From contig NZ_FOGO01000001.1 in NCBI RefSeq assembly GCF_900111245.1, positions 248,001-312,000 on the forward strand: a stretch of DNA of 64,000 bases, written 5' to 3'. Source of the DNA: Streptomyces qinglanensis. GTDB taxonomy: Bacteria > Actinomycetota > Actinomycetes > Streptomycetales > Streptomycetaceae. Shown here piece by piece: positions 55,919-64,000 of the stretch. Numbering within the stretch: position 1 is the first letter of the stretch; each line of letters opens with the position of its first letter. A program made the translations under genes and the position numbers. Below the pieces are notes generated by a model. That model made no database searches. It saw nothing but the letters and a program-made list of their open reading frames with translations, and was not told where the DNA came from.

Positions 55919-56104
55919 GCCAGGAGTGTGCGGCCGTCCCCGCCCGCGGGACCATTCAATTGCCGTGAACCCGCGGGAACAGCTGTGCTTCACGGTGCGG
56001 CGGCGCCCGCCCGCGGCGGCGCCGCCACCCGGGCGCGCGCCACGGACGCGGCCCGGGGCTCGGACTCGGGCTCGGGCCCGGACTCGTGTTCGGCCTCTGC
56101 GCGG

Positions 56105-56350
56105 TCAGCGGGTGCCTCGCTCCCCGCCGTTGACGTTGAGCACCTGCGCGGTGATGTCGCGCGCCGCGGGCGAGGCCAGGAACACGACGGCGCCTGCGAT
56201 GTCCTCCGGACGGCCCGGGCGGCCGACCGCGGTGGAGGCGATGAGGTGAGCGCGCCGCTCGGGGGTGAGATGGCCGCCGAAGAACTCCGTGTCGGCCACG
56301 TATCCCGGCGAGACGACACTCGCCGTGATGTCGCGCGCGCCCAGGTGTAC
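56105..56350 (-). pseudogene. C-terminal fragment of a short-chain dehydrogenase
   Basis: The 82-codon open segment reads GARDITASVVSPGYVADTEFF, then VGRPGRPEDIAGAVVFLASP and TAQVLNVNGGERGTR, the end of a classical SDR (PG motif and the C-terminal NVNGG). An in-frame TGA at 56351-56353 closes the frame upstream, and the Rossmann fold and YxxxK parts are absent. It is a 5'-truncated remnant. Confidence 0.75.
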
Positions 56351-56498
56351 TCAGTACTCATCCACGAGCGCGGACTGACGTCATGCCTGCCCGAGCACGG
56401 CGAGGAGAGAGGTCGGCAGCGTCCGACAGGGCCGACCGGCCGCAAGGAGCGCCTCACGGGCGGGGCGGGATCGCTCGGCTCCCGGTCCGCTGCCGCTC

Positions 56499-56852
56499 TC
56501 AGACGGCTATCTGAACCCAGGGCATCGCCTCACGCCATCCCCCGCGGTCGTACGCCCAGTCGATCATCACCTTGGCGACCGGCGCCGGGCCGATCATCTC
56601 GTGCGGCCTGGGGACATGGGCCTGGAAGTGCTTGTCCGCGCTGCCTTCGCGGTACTCCACCTGGTAGCTCATGTCGTCGTTCAGATACACCTGCATGTAG
56701 TGCTGGTCCACAGGCTCGAGGTCGAGCCTTTCCAAGATCACGAACCGGTGACGCAGGTTCATGTCCGCCAGCAGATCGTGCAGAACTTCCTCGCTCGGAT
56801 CGTCCACCGCACGCCCGTCGTCTTCGATTGCCCGCAGCATTGGGTGCGCCAT
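56499..56852 (-). CDS. Conserved hypothetical protein (117 aa)
   Basis: A 117-residue acidic protein. After a helical N-terminus (VLHDLLADMNLRHRFVILERLD) come two or three beta strands (HYMQVYLNDDMSYQVEYREG) and a C-terminal helix with tryptophans (KVMIDWAYDRGGWREAMPW). The layout recalls small immunity-type proteins found singly in Streptomyces, but no family is claimed. No toxin gene is adjacent. ATG at 56852 is chosen as the start of the conserved-looking part; longer in-frame starts exist. Confidence 0.65.
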   Translation of the reverse strand: MAHPMLRAIEDDGRAVDDPSEEVLHDLLADMNLRHRFVILERLDLEPVDQHYMQVYLNDDMSYQVEYREGSADKHFQAHVPRPHEMIGPAPVAKVMIDWAYDRGGWREAMPWVQIAV

Positions 56853-57074
56853 GCTGGCGACTCTACTGACCCACCAGGGGTCACCCACCCACCAGTGCCC
56901 TTTCACAACGCGCCCGACCGCGGACGTCCCGGGCGGCCGTCGGCGCGGGCAGAGGACGCCGGGGGCCCGCCGGGGACGTCCCGGGCCGGTGACCGAGAGG
57001 GAGGGGCCTCGGTCCACGGACGTAGGCCCCTCGCCTCAGGTGCGCTTCGCTGCCGCTGGCTAGAGTCGGCGCCC

Positions 57075-57536
57075 ATGCAGACCACGGGAACGGTTCGCCG
57101 GGAGACGGCGGAGCGCAGGCGCGACACTCTGGACCGGCTGGCCACCGAACGGGACATCTGGGTATCGACAGCACATCCCGATGACGGCCCGCACCAGGTG
57201 CCGCTGTGGTTCTCGTGGGACGGGCAGGCGGTGTGGATGTGCACCGGTGCCGCGTCCGCGACGGCGCGGAACGTCCGCGCCGAGCCGCGGGTGCGCCTGG
57301 CGCTGCCCGACACCTTCGACGTGGTGCTGCTGCAGGGTGCGGCGGAGTGCTTCCCGGTCCACGACGTCCCCGGCGACGCGGCCGATGCCTTCGCCACCGA
57401 GTTCGGCTGGGACCCGCGAAGGGAAGAAGAGCCCTTCGTCTACCTGCGTGTGGCACCGAGGACCGTGCGCGCGTGGCGCGGCGAGCCGGAACTGCGCGGC
57501 CGGGTGATCATGCGCGACGGGAGGTGGCAGGACTAG
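57075..57536 (+). CDS. Pyridoxamine 5'-phosphate oxidase-like (PPOX/FDOR) flavin/F420 protein
   Basis: A 153-residue split-barrel protein: DTLDRLATERDIWVSTAHPDDGPHQVPLWFSWDGQAVWM, then RNVRAEPRVRLALPDTFDVVLLQGAAE. The pattern matches PPOX-class, often F420-binding, oxidoreductases of actinobacteria. The substrate is unknown. A perfect hairpin follows the stop by 11 bases. Confidence 0.87.
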   Translation: MQTTGTVRRETAERRRDTLDRLATERDIWVSTAHPDDGPHQVPLWFSWDGQAVWMCTGAASATARNVRAEPRVRLALPDTFDVVLLQGAAECFPVHDVPGDAADAFATEFGWDPRREEEPFVYLRVAPRTVRAWRGEPELRGRVIMRDGRWQD

Positions 57537-57546
57537 CCTTCTCACC

Positions 57547-57566
57547 GGCCGGGCTCCGGCCCGGCC
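57547..57566. terminator. Hairpin between convergent PPOX and LysR genes
   Basis: GGCCGGGC-TCCG-GCCCGGCC forms a perfect 8-bp stem with a four-base loop, 11 bases after the PPOX stop and about 100 before the LysR stop; it may work in both directions. There is no U-tract. Confidence 0.6.
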
Positions 57567-57663
57567 CAGGCCCGGCCCCGGCCCGAGGACCGGACTCGGG
57601 GCACCGCGGTCCCTCCCGCGTCCCGGGAGCGGTCCCGGCACCTCCCGCATCCGCGTCGCACGC

Positions 57664-58563
57664 TCAGTCCGCCGTCCCGGCCGCCAACTCGCAGGCATGC
57701 GCGTACTCCCGCACCAGCGGGCGGCGGTCATCGGCGCGCCAGGCCAGCGCGAAGCGGCTGGGCGAGATGCCCCGGACCGCACGGGTGACGACCCCGCCCA
57801 GGGTGATCAGCGGGCTGTTCCCGACCGCCAGCAGCACCACCCCGAGACCGGCGACGAGTGCCTCGTACGTCTCCTCGGTGCTCGCCACCTCGGCGCCGAT
57901 GCGGGCCGGTCTTCCGCCGCGCGCTTCGGTGGCGAGCCAGTAGTCCCGCAGCGGCCCGGCGCTGTCGGGCAGCGCGAGGAACGGCTCGTCCAGCAGGTCG
58001 GCGAAGTCGACGCTCTCCCTGTCGGCGAGCGGATGCGTATCGGGCAGGGCGACCAGGCGGGGCTCCTCGGCGACCACCACCCACCGGTAGCGGTCCGGAT
58101 CGGGCAGCGGCAGCCAGACGAACGCCACGTCGCACGTGCCCTCGGCGAGCCCGGCGGTCGGGTCGTGCCAGGAGACCTGGCGGAGCCGGAGGCGGGCGTC
58201 GGGGCGTGCCGCGGTGAAGCGGGAGCGGATGGCCGGGAGCACGCCCCCGCGCCCCGGGCTGGTACTCATCCCCACGACGAGGGCGGTCGCCTGGTCGGCC
58301 ACGACCCCGGCGACGGCCTCCTGCGCCTCCTCCCACTCGGCGAGGATGCGCTGGGCATGCGGCAGCAGCGCGGCACCGACCGCGCTCAGCCGCACGTCGC
58401 GCCGATCGCGCTCGAACAACGCGGCCCCCACCTGCTTCTCCAGCATCCTGATCTGCTTGCTCAGCGCGGGCTGCGAGACGTACAGCCGCTCTGCCGCGCG
58501 CGTGAAGTGCAGTTCCTCGGCCACTGCCGCGAAGTACCTCAGATCCCGCCCGTGCACGTCCAT
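57664..58563 (-). CDS. LysR-family transcriptional regulator
   Basis: A 299-residue LTTR. The winged-helix domain DLRYFAAVAEELHFTRAAERLYVSQPALSKQIRMLEKQVGAALFERDRRDVRLS is complete, and the effector domain contains LVVGMSTSPGRGGVLPAI and FLALPDSAGPLRDY. Start is ATG 58563 or 58569. It is divergent from the SDR gene at 58689 and probably regulates it; a T-N11-A dyad overlaps the start codons. Confidence 0.93.
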   Translation of the reverse strand: MDVHGRDLRYFAAVAEELHFTRAAERLYVSQPALSKQIRMLEKQVGAALFERDRRDVRLSAVGAALLPHAQRILAEWEEAQEAVAGVVADQATALVVGMSTSPGRGGVLPAIRSRFTAARPDARLRLRQVSWHDPTAGLAEGTCDVAFVWLPLPDPDRYRWVVVAEEPRLVALPDTHPLADRESVDFADLLDEPFLALPDSAGPLRDYWLATEARGGRPARIGAEVASTEETYEALVAGLGVVLLAVGNSPLITLGGVVTRAVRGISPSRFALAWRADDRRPLVREYAHACELAAGTAD

Positions 58564-58576
58564 AACCATCGGCTAT
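58562..58576. promoter_or_regulatory. LTTR-type T-N11-A dyad in the LysR/SDR gap
   Basis: ATAACCATCGGCTAT is an imperfect 15-bp dyad with the T-N11-A form of LysR binding sites. It covers the LysR start codons, consistent with autorepression and divergent activation. Confidence 0.4.
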
Positions 58577-58688
58577 CACAGCAGATCTTGGACCGGCAAC
58601 TGGATTGCCCGGCACGGTAGTTCCCACACGGACCGCCCGCACACGGACCGCCGAGCACAGGCGGGCCACCCATCACAGGGAGACGGAC

Positions 58689-59522
58689 ATGAACAAGGTT
58701 TGGCTGATCACCGGAGCGAGCAGCGGGTTCGGGCGGGCGATCACCGAAGCGGCGGTGGCCGCGGGCGACATCGTGGTCGCCGCCGCCCGCCGCACCGCGC
58801 TGCTCGACGACCTGGTCGCCGCACATCCGGACCAGGTCGAGGCGCTGCCGCTGGACGTCACCGACAGCGCGGCCGGACAGGCCGCGATCGACGGCGTGGT
58901 GGCGCGGCACGGCCGGATGGACGTCCTGGTCAACAATGCCGGGAGGGGCATGGTGGGTGCGGTGGAGGAGAGCACCGACGCGGAGTTGCGGGACCTGATG
59001 GACCTGCACTTCTTCGGCCCGGCCGCGCTCACCCGGGCCGCGCTGCCGCACATGCGCCGCCAGGGCTCGGGCGCGATCGTGCAGTTGACCAGCATGGGCG
59101 GACGGTTCGCCTTCGCCGGGGTCGGCGCCTACTGCGCCACCAAGTTCGCCCTGGAGGGGCTCTCGGAGGCGTTGGCCGCCGAGGTCGCCCCGCACGGCAT
59201 CCGGGTACTGATCGTCGAACCCGGTGCATTCCGTACCGGCTTCGCCGACCCCGCGACGCTGCACCCCTCCTCGGCCCTGGACGCCTACCAGGACACCGTC
59301 GGCCCCGTCCGTTCCGGACTGCCGGAGGGAAGCGGCCGCGAACCCGGGGACCCGGCCAAGGCCGCGGCCGCCGTCCTCACCGCGCTGGACGCCGACGAAC
59401 CCCCGCTGCGGCTGCCGCTCGGCAACGACGCCGCCGACGCCCTCACCGACCATCTCGACCGCGCCCGCACCGAACTCCGCGCCTGGGAGAAGCTCACCCG
59501 CTCGACCGACTTCGACGACTGA
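58689..59522 (+). CDS. Short-chain dehydrogenase/reductase
   Basis: A 277-residue classical SDR. It has NAD(P) motif WLITGASSGFGRAITEAAVAAG, NNAG in VLVNNAGRGMVGAV, the catalytic serine in VQLTSMGGRF, the YCATK motif (Tyr-x-x-x-Lys) in GAYCATKFALEGLSEAL, and VEPGAFRTGF. It is an intact enzyme of the retinol-dehydrogenase-like subgroup; the substrate is unknown. It is divergent from the LysR gene. Confidence 0.93.
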   Translation: MNKVWLITGASSGFGRAITEAAVAAGDIVVAAARRTALLDDLVAAHPDQVEALPLDVTDSAAGQAAIDGVVARHGRMDVLVNNAGRGMVGAVEESTDAELRDLMDLHFFGPAALTRAALPHMRRQGSGAIVQLTSMGGRFAFAGVGAYCATKFALEGLSEALAAEVAPHGIRVLIVEPGAFRTGFADPATLHPSSALDAYQDTVGPVRSGLPEGSGREPGDPAKAAAAVLTALDADEPPLRLPLGNDAADALTDHLDRARTELRAWEKLTRSTDFDD

Positions 59523-59729
59523 CACCGCCAGCCGCCGATCCGCCCAGCCGCCCTCCCGTAGCGCCCGTCCCGCCCGCGCGGTCGCGGCGGGCCCGCACCC
59601 GGCGTGCCGTCTCTCAACCGCGGCACAGTCGGAGACGGTCGGGGCGAGGGCAGCACCCACCGGCCCGTCCCGGCGGCAGCCATCCCTGCCCCGCTCACGC
59701 CTCTTCCCGCACGTCCCAGGAGCGTCGCG

Positions 59730-61145
59730 ATGAAATCCCTGCTCAGGCCCTCTCCCACCTCCGGTGCCGCAGCCGCGGCGCCGGGAACGGGCAGGGGCGG
59801 TTCCCCCGTGGTGCTCGGTGCGGCGCTGCTGGGCTTCTTCCTCATCTCGCTGGACGCGTTGATCGTCACCGTCGCGCTGCCCGACATCGGCCGCAGCCTC
59901 GGCGGTGGCATGACCGGCCTGCAATGGGTGGTGGACGGGTACACCCTGGCCTTCGCCGCCCTGATGCTCTCCGCCGGCGCCGTCTCCGACCGCATCGGGG
60001 CCCGGCAGGCGTACGGCGGCGGCCTCGTACTCTTCGGGCTGGCCTCGGCCGCGTGCGGATTCGCACCCGGTCTCGGGGTACTGGTGGCGGCGCGGCTGAT
60101 ACAGGGCGCGGCGGCGGCGGTCATGATGCCCGCCTCGCTCGCGCTGGTCCGGCAGGGCTTCCCCGACCAGGCGGAACGAGCTCGGGCCATCGCCGTCTGG
60201 ACCGTGGGCGGGGCGGTCGCGGTGGCAGCCGGGCCGGTGCTGGGCGGGGCGCTCACCGCGTCCGCGGGCTGGAGGTGGATCTTCTTCGTCAACCTGCCCG
60301 CGGGCGTGCTGGCGCTCGCCCTGCTCACCCGCGTACCCGCGTCGCCGCGGCTGCCCGCGCGGCTGGACGTGCTCGGGCAGGTGACCGCAGTGATCGCGAT
60401 GGGCGCGCTGACGTACGGCGTGATCGAGGGCGGCGACAAAGGCTTCGGCCGGCCGCCCGTGGTGGTGTCGCTGCTGGTGGCCGCCGTCGCGGCAGCCGTC
60501 TTCCTTGCTGCGCAGGCCAAGGGCTCGCACCCGATGCTCCCGCTGCCGCTGTTCCGCGCCCGGGTGGTGGCGGTGTCCTTGGTGGTCGGCTTCATGCTCA
60601 ACGCCGCCTACTACGGCGGGGTTTTCGTCTTCAGCCTGTATCTGCAGCAGGAGCGCGGCCAGTCGGCCCTGCACGCCGGTGTGCTGTTCATTCCGATGAC
60701 GGCACTCGTCGCCGCGGTGAACCTGGCCTCGGCGAAACTGGCCTCGCTGTTCGGCCCGCGCGTGCCGATGCTGGCAGGACAACTGACCGGGGCGGCCGGA
60801 CTGCTGGCCCTGCTCGCCGTTGGCGCGCACACCGCCCCATGGGCAGTGGCGGCACTGATGGTGCCGGTCGGCCTCGGCGGGGCGCTGACCGTACCGGCAC
60901 TGACCGCGATGCTGCTCGACGCCGTACCAGCGGACCGGGCAGGCACCGCATCGGCCGTCCTCAACACCGGCCGCCAGGTCGGCGGAGCGCTCGCGGTGGC
61001 AGTCTTCGGCGCGCTGCTGACAGGCGCGAACACGTTCCTGACCGGCATGCGCTGGAGCATGCTGACAGCGGCGGCCGGACTCGTCCTGACCGCCGGTGCG
61101 ACCCTGACGCTGCCGCGGAACCGGCACCGGCGCGCGGAGGCGTGA
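59730..61145 (+). CDS. DHA2-family MFS multidrug exporter (EmrB/QacA type)
   Basis: A 471-residue transporter with 14 predicted membrane spans. Key motifs: FFLISLDALIVTVALPDIGRSL (motif D1), LQWVVDGYTLAFAALMLSAGAVSDRIGARQAY (motif A), RLIQGAAAAVMMPASLALV (motif B) and AGPVLGGALTASAGWRWIFFVN (motif C). Typical of drug/proton antiporters. AGGAG lies eight bases before the ATG. A MarR remnant lies 550 bp downstream, perhaps once its regulator. The 207-bp gap upstream has no gene. Confidence 0.93.
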   Translation: MKSLLRPSPTSGAAAAAPGTGRGGSPVVLGAALLGFFLISLDALIVTVALPDIGRSLGGGMTGLQWVVDGYTLAFAALMLSAGAVSDRIGARQAYGGGLVLFGLASAACGFAPGLGVLVAARLIQGAAAAVMMPASLALVRQGFPDQAERARAIAVWTVGGAVAVAAGPVLGGALTASAGWRWIFFVNLPAGVLALALLTRVPASPRLPARLDVLGQVTAVIAMGALTYGVIEGGDKGFGRPPVVVSLLVAAVAAAVFLAAQAKGSHPMLPLPLFRARVVAVSLVVGFMLNAAYYGGVFVFSLYLQQERGQSALHAGVLFIPMTALVAAVNLASAKLASLFGPRVPMLAGQLTGAAGLLALLAVGAHTAPWAVAALMVPVGLGGALTVPALTAMLLDAVPADRAGTASAVLNTGRQVGGALAVAVFGALLTGANTFLTGMRWSMLTAAAGLVLTAGATLTLPRNRHRRAEA

Positions 61146-61229
61146 GCCGGACGGTGGGTCGCGGCGGCGCCGCGGGCCACCTCGCCGCCGGATCGGTGCG
61201 GCCGGCACCGGGGCCCGTCCCGCGGGCAG

Positions 61230-61619
61230 CTACCGGTGGAAGACGATGCTCGGGCAGGTGTCGAGGTCCGTTTCCACGAACAGTTCGGGCTCGTTCCGGG
61301 TGCCGCCGATTCCCCGATACTGCGATTCGGTGGACACCCGTTGCTCGGAGGTACCGCGGAGGAAGTCGCGTTCGATCTGGCGGAACTCTTCTCCACCGGT
61401 GGTTTCCTCCTTGCGGAACTCCCAGGCCCCCTCTCCCTGGAAGCCCTTGCCGGGAGGGCCATTGTCGCCCAGCTCCTCCAGCGAGATCGCCCAATTCTTC
61501 ACCCGTACCGTGCCGACCTGAGCGGTACGCCCTTCGGGATGCTGGGTGGAGGCGTGCCCGAGAGTGAAGCCGTGCGGACCCTGGTAGTCGCCGTGCAGGT
61601 CGCCGGCACGAACCGTCAT
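61230..61619 (-). CDS. Hypothetical protein (129 aa)
   Basis: No family recognised. The sequence is charged and hydrophilic, with VRVKNWAISLEELGD, GAWEFRKEETTGGEEFRQIERDFL and a C-terminal VETDLDTCPSIVFHR. It is read in the frame opposite to a longer composite frame that is less likely to be coding. The ribosome-binding site at ATG 61619 is weak. It is convergent with the MFS gene. Confidence 0.45.
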   Translation of the reverse strand: MTVRAGDLHGDYQGPHGFTLGHASTQHPEGRTAQVGTVRVKNWAISLEELGDNGPPGKGFQGEGAWEFRKEETTGGEEFRQIERDFLRGTSEQRVSTESQYRGIGGTRNEPELFVETDLDTCPSIVFHR

Positions 61620-61697
61620 GCTCGACTTCGGACACGGGCCCGAAACCTCGCCCAGGACGGTGCACGAGGTAAGGGGGGCCAGTGGTCACCCGCGCCC

Positions 61698-61919
61698 CGT
61701 GGAGGCCGCCGCCACTCGGTCGTCGTCGGGCTGACCCCGGTCGGACACCAACTGGTCGAATCCACCGTCGATCAGGTTCTCACCTGTGAGGCCGAACTGC
61801 CGACGGGTCTGGGTCCCGATCAGCAGAACCAGTTGGCGGAGTTGCTGCGTGTCCTTCTTCAAGACGTTCAACGACAGTTGAACGATCACCGATTGACACA
61901 AGCAGGAGAACGGGACTGA
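61698..61919 (+). pseudogene. 3' remnant of a MarR-family regulator
   Basis: RRHSVVVGLTPVGHQLVEST, then EAELPTGLGPDQQNQLAELLRVLLQDVQ reproduces the end of MarR proteins: the wing residues (R-S-V-x-V-x-LT) and the C-terminal dimerisation helix. The N-terminal helices and the recognition helix are missing and the preceding sequence in frame is unrelated, so only about 70 codons survive. Confidence 0.65.
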
Positions 61920-62023
61920 CGGCTGTCGGCCCCACAGACCCCTGCTGTAACTTCTGAGTGACCGAACTGCCGGTGATTCGTACCGCCGTCGCCCCACGGA
62001 CAGAGAGCTGAGAGAACGTGCGC

Positions 62024-62683
62024 ATGAAGAAGCAGGCCGGCACAGCGATGTGGACCGCAGGAGCCCTCGCCGCGTCCCTCCTCCTGGGCGCGTGCGGGAG
62101 CGACGGCGGGTCGGACGGAAAGATCGACGGCGCCGACGACGGCGCCAAGAAGACGAGCAAGTCCCCGTCCCCGTCCCAGAGTTCGGATGCACCCGGCCAC
62201 AAGGCACCGGAGGACATCAAGCTGGCGAAGGACGCCAAGAACGTCTTCGAGGACACCGAGACGGGCAACCCCGAGAAGGACGCGGTCCTGGCCGACAACC
62301 AGGCACGGATCAACGCCGTAGACCGTGTCATCACGACCGGAAAAGAACCGGACCTGGTGAAGGTTTACGCCAAGGGGAAGTCACTGCTCGCCTCGAACGA
62401 GTACATCCTGGACTTCGCCAATGATGGCATGAGTTGGGCAGGTGTCACTCGTTACTACGATCAGAAGGTCGAGTTCACGGGAAAATCAGATGCGCGAGTG
62501 ACCTTCTGCGCCGACGAGAGCAAGGCCCAGAACAAAGTAATCAAGACTGGAAAGCTCGAACCGAATGACGGGGGCGACCAGAATTATGTCTTCGCATCGT
62601 TCCACACGAAGCGGAACAGTGATGGCGTATGGCAGGCCGTATCCGGATCTTCACAACGAGGAGCCGAGCAATGCATGAAGTAG
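62024..62683 (+). CDS. Putative lipoprotein
   Basis: A 219-residue lipoprotein. The signal sequence TAGALAASLLLGACGSDG has a lipobox (LLGAC), so the mature protein is anchored by its cysteine. It is followed by a Ser/Pro/Lys linker (KKTSKSPSPSQSS) and a folded domain with VLADNQARINAVDRVITTGKEP and VTFCADESKAQNKV, the latter with a cysteine that could pair with the C-terminal QCMK. It resembles small Streptomyces lipoproteins of unknown function. A GTG at 62018 is an alternative start. It overlaps the next gene by 13 bp. Confidence 0.85.
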   Translation: MKKQAGTAMWTAGALAASLLLGACGSDGGSDGKIDGADDGAKKTSKSPSPSQSSDAPGHKAPEDIKLAKDAKNVFEDTETGNPEKDAVLADNQARINAVDRVITTGKEPDLVKVYAKGKSLLASNEYILDFANDGMSWAGVTRYYDQKVEFTGKSDARVTFCADESKAQNKVIKTGKLEPNDGGDQNYVFASFHTKRNSDGVWQAVSGSSQRGAEQCMK

Positions 62684-63783
62684 CCCGTCGGGGCTCAATT
62701 GGTGTGTTGGTGGCGATACTTCTACTTGCTGAGCCGTCGGTCGCCTATGCGGGAGGCGGCAAAGGGAAAGGGGCGCTCAACGGCGCCGAGGCTCACGGAG
62801 GCAAGAAAAACGGAAAGTACCACGCTGAAGTCTCCCATGTCCAGATCACCGCGGGTGGCGACCGCGGTGGAAAGACCGTCAAGCTGAACCCCAAGGATCC
62901 CGACTGGGAGGCTCCGGCGTGCTGGTACGAGCCGAAGACGACCCCCAAGGAGCTCAAGGAAAAGATCGAGAGCGCGAAGCCTGAGAAGCGGAAGCCGGAG
63001 AAGGATGAGGACTCCGGCACGATCTTCGGTGACCTGGAGGAAAGCAACCAGAAAGCGGCCGACGCGGTCGCGAATCAGGTCGTCGGGCTCTACGAGAACT
63101 ACTACCAGACCGAGAAGTACGACGACTACAACATCGACAAGCAGGGAAAAGGCATGTTCTGGGAGGGAGTCCGGAACCCGAACAAGGCGGACGACCCCAA
63201 AGCAGACGCCTGTAGCGAGCACGCCATCTGGGTGCCCAAGGGAAAGCCGCCCAAGAGTATGCCACTCGCGGTCAGTCCGAAGATTCTCGCGCAGTACGCA
63301 TACGAGGAACTGCCCATCCCGGGGACCGAACTGTCGCTGAACCCGGAGAACAAGCAGACGGTCAACCTCGACACCTGGGTGTGGCTGAACAAGGGGAAGT
63401 TCAAGCCGGTGGACGTGACCGCCTCGCTCGATCTCCTCGACGGCACTCACCTCTCGGCGACCACCACCGCCAAGCCGACCTCCCTCACCCTCGAACCGGG
63501 CACCGACGACGCCAAGACCTATCCCGGCTCCGGGAAGTGCGTGGTCAAGAACGGCCAGCTCGGGGAGGAGTACTCGGTCGGCAAGAAGGACAAGACCCCG
63601 CCCTGTGGTGTCAGGTACCTGCGGGCCAGCGGCCAGAACGGCTCCTACCCGCTGAAGGCGACACTCACCTGGAAGATCGCCTGGAAGGGCTCCGACGGCA
63701 GCGGCGGCGATCTGCCCGCCGGCACCTTCAGCACCACCAAGAACATGACCGTCAAGGAGATCCAGTCCATCGTCCGCGACTGA
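62671..63783 (+). CDS. Secreted lysine-rich protein of unknown function
   Basis: A 370-residue protein with a Sec signal peptide (RRGSIGVLVAILLLAEPSVAYAGGG, cleavage near AYA). The mature part is rich in Lys, Glu and Asp and less GC-rich than the rest of the window: KNGKYHAEVSHVQITAGGDRGG, APACWYEPKTTPKELKEKIES, then FWEGVRNPN, and a C-terminal beta-rich region (VNLDTWVWLNKGKFKPVDVTASLDL, PLKATLTWKIAWKGSDG). Several cysteines suggest disulfides. GGAG precedes the ATG at 62671. It is coupled to the lipoprotein gene, implying a shared cell-surface role. Confidence 0.85.
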   Translation: MHEVARRGSIGVLVAILLLAEPSVAYAGGGKGKGALNGAEAHGGKKNGKYHAEVSHVQITAGGDRGGKTVKLNPKDPDWEAPACWYEPKTTPKELKEKIESAKPEKRKPEKDEDSGTIFGDLEESNQKAADAVANQVVGLYENYYQTEKYDDYNIDKQGKGMFWEGVRNPNKADDPKADACSEHAIWVPKGKPPKSMPLAVSPKILAQYAYEELPIPGTELSLNPENKQTVNLDTWVWLNKGKFKPVDVTASLDLLDGTHLSATTTAKPTSLTLEPGTDDAKTYPGSGKCVVKNGQLGEEYSVGKKDKTPPCGVRYLRASGQNGSYPLKATLTWKIAWKGSDGSGGDLPAGTFSTTKNMTVKEIQSIVRD

Positions 63784-63852
63784 CCCGTCAGCCCGAACAC
63801 ACAGCGCGGTGCCTGCCGCAACCCGGTCGGGGACTGGCAGGCGCCGCGTCGT

Positions 63853-63891
63853 CCGTACGCCCTTGTACGGAAGTTCGGGGAGGGGCTCCCC
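63853..63891. terminator. Two hairpins between convergent genes
   Basis: CCGTAC-N6-GTACGG (63853-63870) and GGGGAG-GGG-CTCCCC (63877-63891) lie between the stop of the secreted-protein gene and the stop of the partial leftward gene. Together they probably terminate transcription from both sides. Confidence 0.55.
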
Positions 63892-63894
63892 GGG

Positions 63895-64000
63895 TCAGAC
63901 CGCCAAGGCACGGTCCGTGGGGCGGACGAGGGCCTGCAAGGTGCTGTGCTCGCCGGTGAGGTGGCGGTCGACGGCCTTGACGGCCGAGCGGCCCTCCGCG
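63895..64000 (-). CDS. C-terminus of a GltD-like NAD(P)H/FAD oxidoreductase (partial)
   Basis: Only the last 34 codons are in the window. EGRSAVKAVDRHLTGEHSTL then PTDRALAV and stop match the end of glutamate synthase small subunit-like oxidoreductases, where IAEGRxAAxxVDxxL is the last helix of the nucleotide-binding domain. The start lies to the right of the window, where a large-subunit (gltB) neighbour might be expected. Confidence 0.6.
   Translation of the reverse strand, partial: AEGRSAVKAVDRHLTGEHSTLQALVRPTDRALAV

Noticed and set aside
61236..61919. 227-codon rightward open frame as one intact gene
   Set aside because: Only the last third resembles MarR; the first part is a shadow of the opposite-strand hypothetical gene, so it is a chance fusion.

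Overview
The window is high-GC (above 70 percent) actinobacterial chromosome. GC-rich third codon positions, SARP regulators, a type II polyketide acyl carrier protein, mycothiol-type enzyme remnants and densely overlapping operons all point to Streptomyces or a close relative. No tRNA, rRNA, CRISPR array or intact mobile element is visible.

Positions 1-32.2 kb hold the right part of a large natural-product locus that continues beyond the left edge. The far left has type II PKS parts (ACP, TcmI-type cyclase), an aldehyde-dehydrogenase-like protein, a translationally coupled pair (a possible PLP-fold protein and an ATP-grasp-like protein), two SARP activators and a type II thioesterase. At 8.0-10.8 kb lie a RiPP-like precursor peptide and a fused YcaO cyclodehydratase. 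A sensor kinase and a response regulator follow, arranged convergently, and then a P450. From 30.6 kb down to 14.1 kb a tightly overlapping leftward operon encodes a fatty acyl-AMP ligase, two acyl-CoA dehydrogenases, an ACP, a single-module KS-AT-ACP protein whose AT lacks its catalytic serine, a KASIII homologue, an FkbH-type glyceryl transferase, an ACP, a phosphopantetheinyl transferase, a flavin monooxygenase, an alpha/beta hydrolase and a DUF4260 protein. The order KASIII-FkbH-ACP is the signature of tetronate biosynthesis. A plausible route is: the ligase loads a fatty acid on an ACP, the dehydrogenases desaturate it, the KS extends it, and KASIII joins it to a glyceryl unit. A SpaB_C/thiopeptide-type protein at 31.2-32.2 kb marks the right side. 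It is unclear whether the type II PKS, tetronate-like and RiPP-like parts make one hybrid product or several.

A degenerate 19-bp tandem repeat (32.4-32.7 kb) separates this locus from general genes: a TTC38-like TPR protein, a pentapeptide-repeat protein, a SAM methyltransferase, and a molybdate module (HTH-TOBE regulator, modA, fused modB-modC). At 40.3-46.3 kb lies a trans-4-hydroxyproline catabolic operon (three-subunit D-hydroxyproline dehydrogenase, DapA-family deaminase, epimerase). It is preceded by an XRE-cupin regulator, and both transcription units carry the same GTTC-N8-GAAC operator. A decayed IS701-type transposase follows, then a large M6-type metalloprotease without a signal peptide.

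The right third (51-64 kb) is a mosaic of resistance and small-metabolism genes. It has a chloramphenicol-exporter-like MFS protein preceded by a 9-codon leader peptide and hairpins, a TetR regulator with two palindromic operators shared with a divergent SnoaL/NmrA pair, a DapA-family protein, a LysR/SDR pair, a DHA2 exporter and a lipoprotein/secreted-protein pair. Remnants of an SDR, a MarR regulator and a maleylpyruvate-isomerase-like protein lie between them. The right edge cuts the end of a GltD-like oxidoreductase.
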